From an uncultured Bacilli bacterium (GTDB taxonomy: Bacteria > Bacillota_I > Bacilli_A > RF39 > UBA660), in NCBI GenBank assembly GCA_934141245.1, contig CAKPCB010000011.1, forward strand, positions 1 through 15,206: a stretch of DNA of 15,206 bases, in the 5' to 3' direction. A program made the position numbers and the translations under genes. Below, piece after piece: positions 12,502 through 15,206 of the stretch (position 1 is its first letter; the number at the start of each line of letters is the position of its first letter). The notes under the pieces were generated by a model. The model was not told the origin of the DNA. It ran no database searches and worked only from the letters and a program-made list of their open reading frames with translations.

Positions 12502-14091
12502 ATGTATAACAATATAGTAAAAGCACCAGAGTTTTACAAAGCAGGAATATATATAAGATTATCTGAAGCAGATCAAGGAAAATCTTACGAAGCAGAAAGT
12601 GAGAGTGTCCTTAATCAAAGAAATATACTAATGAAATTTGTAAAAGATAATGGTTTTATTTTTGTAGGAGAATACGTTGATGATGGCTATTCTGGTACTG
12701 ATTTTGATAGACCAGGATTTAATCTAATGATGGAAGATTTAAAAAAAGGACTTATAAATCTTGTAATAGTTAAGGATTTATCAAGATTAGGAAGAGATCA
12801 TATATTAACCGGTTATTATGTGGAAAATTATTTTCCTGAAAATGGTATACGATTTATATCTATACAAGAAAGTTATGATAACTTTAAATTAAAATCAAGT
12901 AATGATTCTGTAATGTTTATATTTGCATGTAATGATTTTTATAGCAAACAAAATTCAGTTAAAATTAGAAATGTATTGGAATATAAAAAAAGAAAAGGAA
13001 AATTTATTGGTAGTGCTCCAAGTTATGGGTATATGAGAGATCCTAACGATAAAGGACATTTATTACCAGATCCTGAATATGCACCTATTGTTAAGAAAAT
13101 ATTTGAAATGGCTAACAATGGTGTTGGTTTGTCAGAAATAACTACTTATTTAAATGATAATAAAATTAAAACACCAAGTAGTCTCAAAAGAAAAAATCCT
13201 CGTGCGAGGAGCAAATATAATTCTATTTGGACAATATCTTCTGTAAAAAAGATTTTAAAAAATCAAATGTATGTTGGTGATATGGTTCAGAACATTCAGT
13301 ATAAAAGAGGTTACAAAACTAAAAAGAAATTAGCTGTCCCTAAAGAAAATTGGATTGTTGTTAAAAATACCCATGAGCCTCTTGTAGATAGAATGGTTTT
13401 TGAAAAAATACAGAATAATGTTAAAAGAACTAATATAACTAATATAACTAAGAGAGAAAAAAGATTATTTGAGAATTTATTATATTGTAAGGAATGTGGT
13501 AATACACTAACTATTACTTATAGAAAAAATCATGATTATTGGACAATCAATTGTAATAAATATTCAAGAGATCCAAAAAGACATTTATGTTATCCACATT
13601 TTATGCCTTATGATCAATTAGAAGAAGCATTATTAGAGGTTGTTAAAAAAACTTGCAAAAAATACTTGGATGCAATTAATGTACCAAATCTTGCACTTGA
13701 ACTAAAGGATAGAAAGAAAAATAATCTTAAAATAGAAGCAAGAATATTTGATTTAGAAAAAAAAGAAAAAGATCTTCTTAACAAGTTAGATATGTTATAT
13801 GAAGATAAGTTTAGAGGATTAGTATCAGATGAGATGTATAAAAGAATAGCCAATGAAACTGAAGTATTATTAACTAAATCAAGGACTGAGGTTAAAAAGT
13901 TAAAAGCAGATGAAAAAGCAATACAAAATAAGACTGATGATTTAAAAGAATACGAAGATAAAATAAAATCATTAATTGATCTAGAAAATCCAACTAGAGA
14001 GTTAATGCAAGCCATTATTGATAAAATAGTAATAGACAAAGATAAAAACATTGAAATAATTTACAAATTTAGTATATTAAATAGTATTTAA
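12502..14091 (+). CDS. Large serine recombinase (site-specific integrase/transposase)
   Basis: This 529-residue protein has the full architecture of large serine recombinases. The N-terminal resolvase domain carries the catalytic Ser21 in YIRLSEAD and the conserved DLSRLGRD at 92-99 with active-site arginines. Next is a recombinase DNA-binding domain (about 165-300, starting KFIGSAPSYGY). A zinc ribbon follows, with Cys329, Cys332, Cys351 and Cys363 plus His366. A charged coiled coil lies at about 400-470, and the tail includes AIIDKIVIDKD. Such enzymes integrate and excise elements by strand exchange between short attP and attB sites, usually located right beside the gene. It closely follows an HTH gene and a small ORF and ends at a hairpin. 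It appears intact and probably mobilises the defence cargo to its left, though the other end of the element is not in view. A short tandem repeat at 13429-13451 encodes the TNITNITK linker. Confidence 0.93.
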   Translation: MYNNIVKAPEFYKAGIYIRLSEADQGKSYEAESESVLNQRNILMKFVKDNGFIFVGEYVDDGYSGTDFDRPGFNLMMEDLKKGLINLVIVKDLSRLGRDHILTGYYVENYFPENGIRFISIQESYDNFKLKSSNDSVMFIFACNDFYSKQNSVKIRNVLEYKKRKGKFIGSAPSYGYMRDPNDKGHLLPDPEYAPIVKKIFEMANNGVGLSEITTYLNDNKIKTPSSLKRKNPRARSKYNSIWTISSVKKILKNQMYVGDMVQNIQYKRGYKTKKKLAVPKENWIVVKNTHEPLVDRMVFEKIQNNVKRTNITNITKREKRLFENLLYCKECGNTLTITYRKNHDYWTINCNKYSRDPKRHLCYPHFMPYDQLEEALLEVVKKTCKKYLDAINVPNLALELKDRKKNNLKIEARIFDLEKKEKDLLNKLDMLYEDKFRGLVSDEMYKRIANETEVLLTKSRTEVKKLKADEKAIQNKTDDLKEYEDKIKSLIDLENPTRELMQAIIDKIVIDKDKNIEIIYKFSILNSI

Positions 14092-14093
14092 AG

Positions 14094-14117
14094 ACTTTGT
14101 TCCTATTGGAACAAGGT
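14094..14117. terminator. Hairpin between convergent genes (possible terminator or attachment-site feature)
   Basis: ACTTTGTTCC (14094-14103) pairs with GGAACAAGGT (14108-14117) over ten positions with one G-U wobble and a TATT loop. Neither side has a strong T run, so termination would be weak. Its position immediately after the recombinase stop is also where att sites of such elements often lie. Confidence 0.45.
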
Positions 14118-14139
14118 AAACATAAAATAGATAAACTAC

Positions 14140-15102
14140 TTATTGTTGAGATTTGGTTTTAATACTATCATATATAAATGGAATTATTATTACAGTTGAT
14201 AAAAAATCAAAGCCTTTTAAAACTTCTTCAGAAAATAGCGATTTATTAATTACAGTAATTAGATAAACTATAATTAGTGCTGCTATTATTGATATATTGG
14301 TTATTTTTCTTGTAAATAACGATTTATTAACTGTATCATTAGTTATATAATTAAATATCTTATATAATGTTAGTTTTAGCTTCTTAAGAAGTTTTAGAAA
14401 TGTTATATAAATTATATTTATTAAAATTGTTGGAAGACATAGTATAAAAAATATTATATTATCAATAATTTTAGTTAGTGTTGTTTTATATTTTTTATAT
14501 AATATAAAGTCATATGATATAAATTTAATTATAGTATTGTTATTATTTTGTAGAGCATTTTTAATTTTGAAATTTTTAGATTCAAGTAAAATTGTTATAT
14601 TAGATAACAAAACAGTTAAATTAATAGAAATCAAGAATACAAATGAAACAATTTTAATTACTAAATAAAATAAAATCAATATTTCTTTTGCAACATGATC
14701 AATGCTACTAAATGAAGTTATGTAAACTGGAGCCACATAAGCAGAAAGAAATATAATGAAAAAAACAGCCGCACCAGTATATGCGTATTTATTATCTAAA
14801 GAAAAATCATTATTATCTGTATATATATTTTTAATCGATTTTATAAAAGAAATAGATGGTATAAACAATATTGCTAGAGATAATAGAACTTTCTTGGCAA
14901 AAAATAGTATTAATAAAGAACAAATTACCAATGTTAACCATACTGAAGTTAATTTACATTTTGTTATAGTATCTAAATTTTCTTTTTCAATTTTAGATTT
15001 TGATTCATTTTTTTCTATAAATTGTAAAAGAATAAAATTGATAGCGGCAATTTCAATAATTAAGCATTCAAAAAAATGATTATATAAAATGAATTTTAGC
15101 AT
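14140..15102 (-). CDS. Polytopic membrane protein of unknown function
   Basis: This 320-residue, strongly hydrophobic protein is on the strand opposite to all other genes. Hydrophobic segments lie at about residues 12-28, 52-68, 72-87, 109-127, 140-172 (perhaps two), 214-240, 268-286 and 297-312, giving roughly eight or nine membrane passes. No cleavable signal peptide, catalytic motif or transporter signature is recognisable. The start has an excellent ribosome binding site: GGAGGTG on the minus strand (15107-15113), with a clear promoter further upstream. It is convergent with the recombinase, with only 48 bases between their ends. It may be host sequence flanking the insertion or an extra cargo gene. 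A frame on the plus strand at 14756-15079 is its shadow. Confidence 0.75.
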   Translation of the reverse strand: MLKFILYNHFFECLIIEIAAINFILLQFIEKNESKSKIEKENLDTITKCKLTSVWLTLVICSLLILFFAKKVLLSLAILFIPSISFIKSIKNIYTDNNDFSLDNKYAYTGAAVFFIIFLSAYVAPVYITSFSSIDHVAKEILILFYLVIKIVSFVFLISINLTVLLSNITILLESKNFKIKNALQNNNNTIIKFISYDFILYKKYKTTLTKIIDNIIFFILCLPTILINIIYITFLKLLKKLKLTLYKIFNYITNDTVNKSLFTRKITNISIIAALIIVYLITVINKSLFSEEVLKGFDFLSTVIIIPFIYDSIKTKSQQ

Positions 15103-15146
15103 AAAACACCTCCATAATTTAATTATCTATTTTATCATTTTTTTAA

Positions 15147-15176
15147 AATATAAACAATAGTTTGAAAAATAGTCAA
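15147..15176 (-). promoter_or_regulatory. Promoter of the membrane protein gene
   Basis: On the minus strand, TTGACT (15176-15171) lies 18 bases before TATATT (15152-15147). This is a good vegetative promoter, with 5 of 6 matches in each box. It lies about 45 bases upstream of the start codon at 15102. Confidence 0.6.
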
Positions 15177-15206
15177 AAATGTTACACCTTGATTATTGCC
15201 TGGTGG

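Noticed and set aside
13429..13451. Short tandem repeat of ACTAATATA in the recombinase gene
   Set aside because: It has two and a half copies encoding a linker (TNITNITK). It is in frame and has no sign of being a functional site.
13614..14051. Minus-strand open frame of 145 codons
   Set aside because: It is antisense to the coiled-coil part of the recombinase. The Ser/Leu/Phe-rich translation is the mirror of Lys/Glu-rich codons.
14756..15079. Plus-strand open frame of 107 codons
   Set aside because: It lies inside the membrane protein gene on the opposite strand, which has the better ribosome binding site, promoter and hydrophobic segments.
1..15206. CRISPR array, tRNA, rRNA or retron
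   Set aside because: No regularly spaced repeats, no cloverleaf or rRNA signature, and no reverse transcriptase were seen. The structured intergenic regions do not match these classes.

Overview
This window is very AT-rich, roughly a quarter G+C by eye. It has strong AGGAGG-type ribosome binding sites, short intergenic gaps and extended -10 promoters (TGnTATAAT). That points to a low-GC member of the Bacillota, plausibly a gut Bacilli or Clostridia lineage; the species cannot be named from this sequence. All twelve gene ends called here are TAA or TAG (seven TAA, five TAG) and none is TGA. Tryptophan is written TGG throughout, so there is no sign of a TGA-sense code.

The content is a defence island next to an integration module. 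(1) Positions 1-3356: a complete two-gene Gabija system. It has an OLD-type ATPase with a TOPRIM nuclease domain (gajA) and a UvrD-like helicase (gajB), overlapping by 8 bases. An extended -10 promoter precedes it and an intrinsic terminator closes it. (2) Positions 3389-3510: a compositionally distinct, highly foldable intergenic element that I cannot identify. (3) Positions 3544-7888: a five-gene operon with its own promoter and terminator. It encodes an AbiEi-like winged-helix regulator, a Fic protein carrying a VbhA-like inhibitory segment in cis, a MazG-like nucleotide pyrophosphohydrolase, a small HEPN/AbiU2-like protein, and a PD-(D/E)XK nuclease fused to a DUF2075 helicase. At three of the four junctions the stop codon is part of the next gene's ribosome binding site, so the genes look translationally coupled. 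(4) Positions 7913-11509: a 1198-residue protein of unknown family with a C-terminal PD-(D/E)XK-like nuclease core. It may be a stand-alone defence effector.

(5) Positions 11521-14117: a probable mobility and control module. An 18-bp perfect palindrome abuts an extended -10 promoter. A leader follows that can fold into mutually exclusive hairpins resembling a transcription attenuator. Next come an HTH_36-like protein, a 30-residue small ORF, and a large serine recombinase with a zinc ribbon and coiled coil. A 10-bp hairpin lies just past the recombinase. (6) Positions 14140-15176: a divergently oriented polytopic membrane protein of unknown function with its own promoter; it may be host flank or cargo.

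Taken together, the defence genes look like cargo of an element moved by the serine recombinase. The left boundary and attachment sites are not resolved. The parts most worth following up are the five-gene Fic/MazG/HEPN/helicase operon, the 1198-residue nuclease and the two structured non-coding regions.
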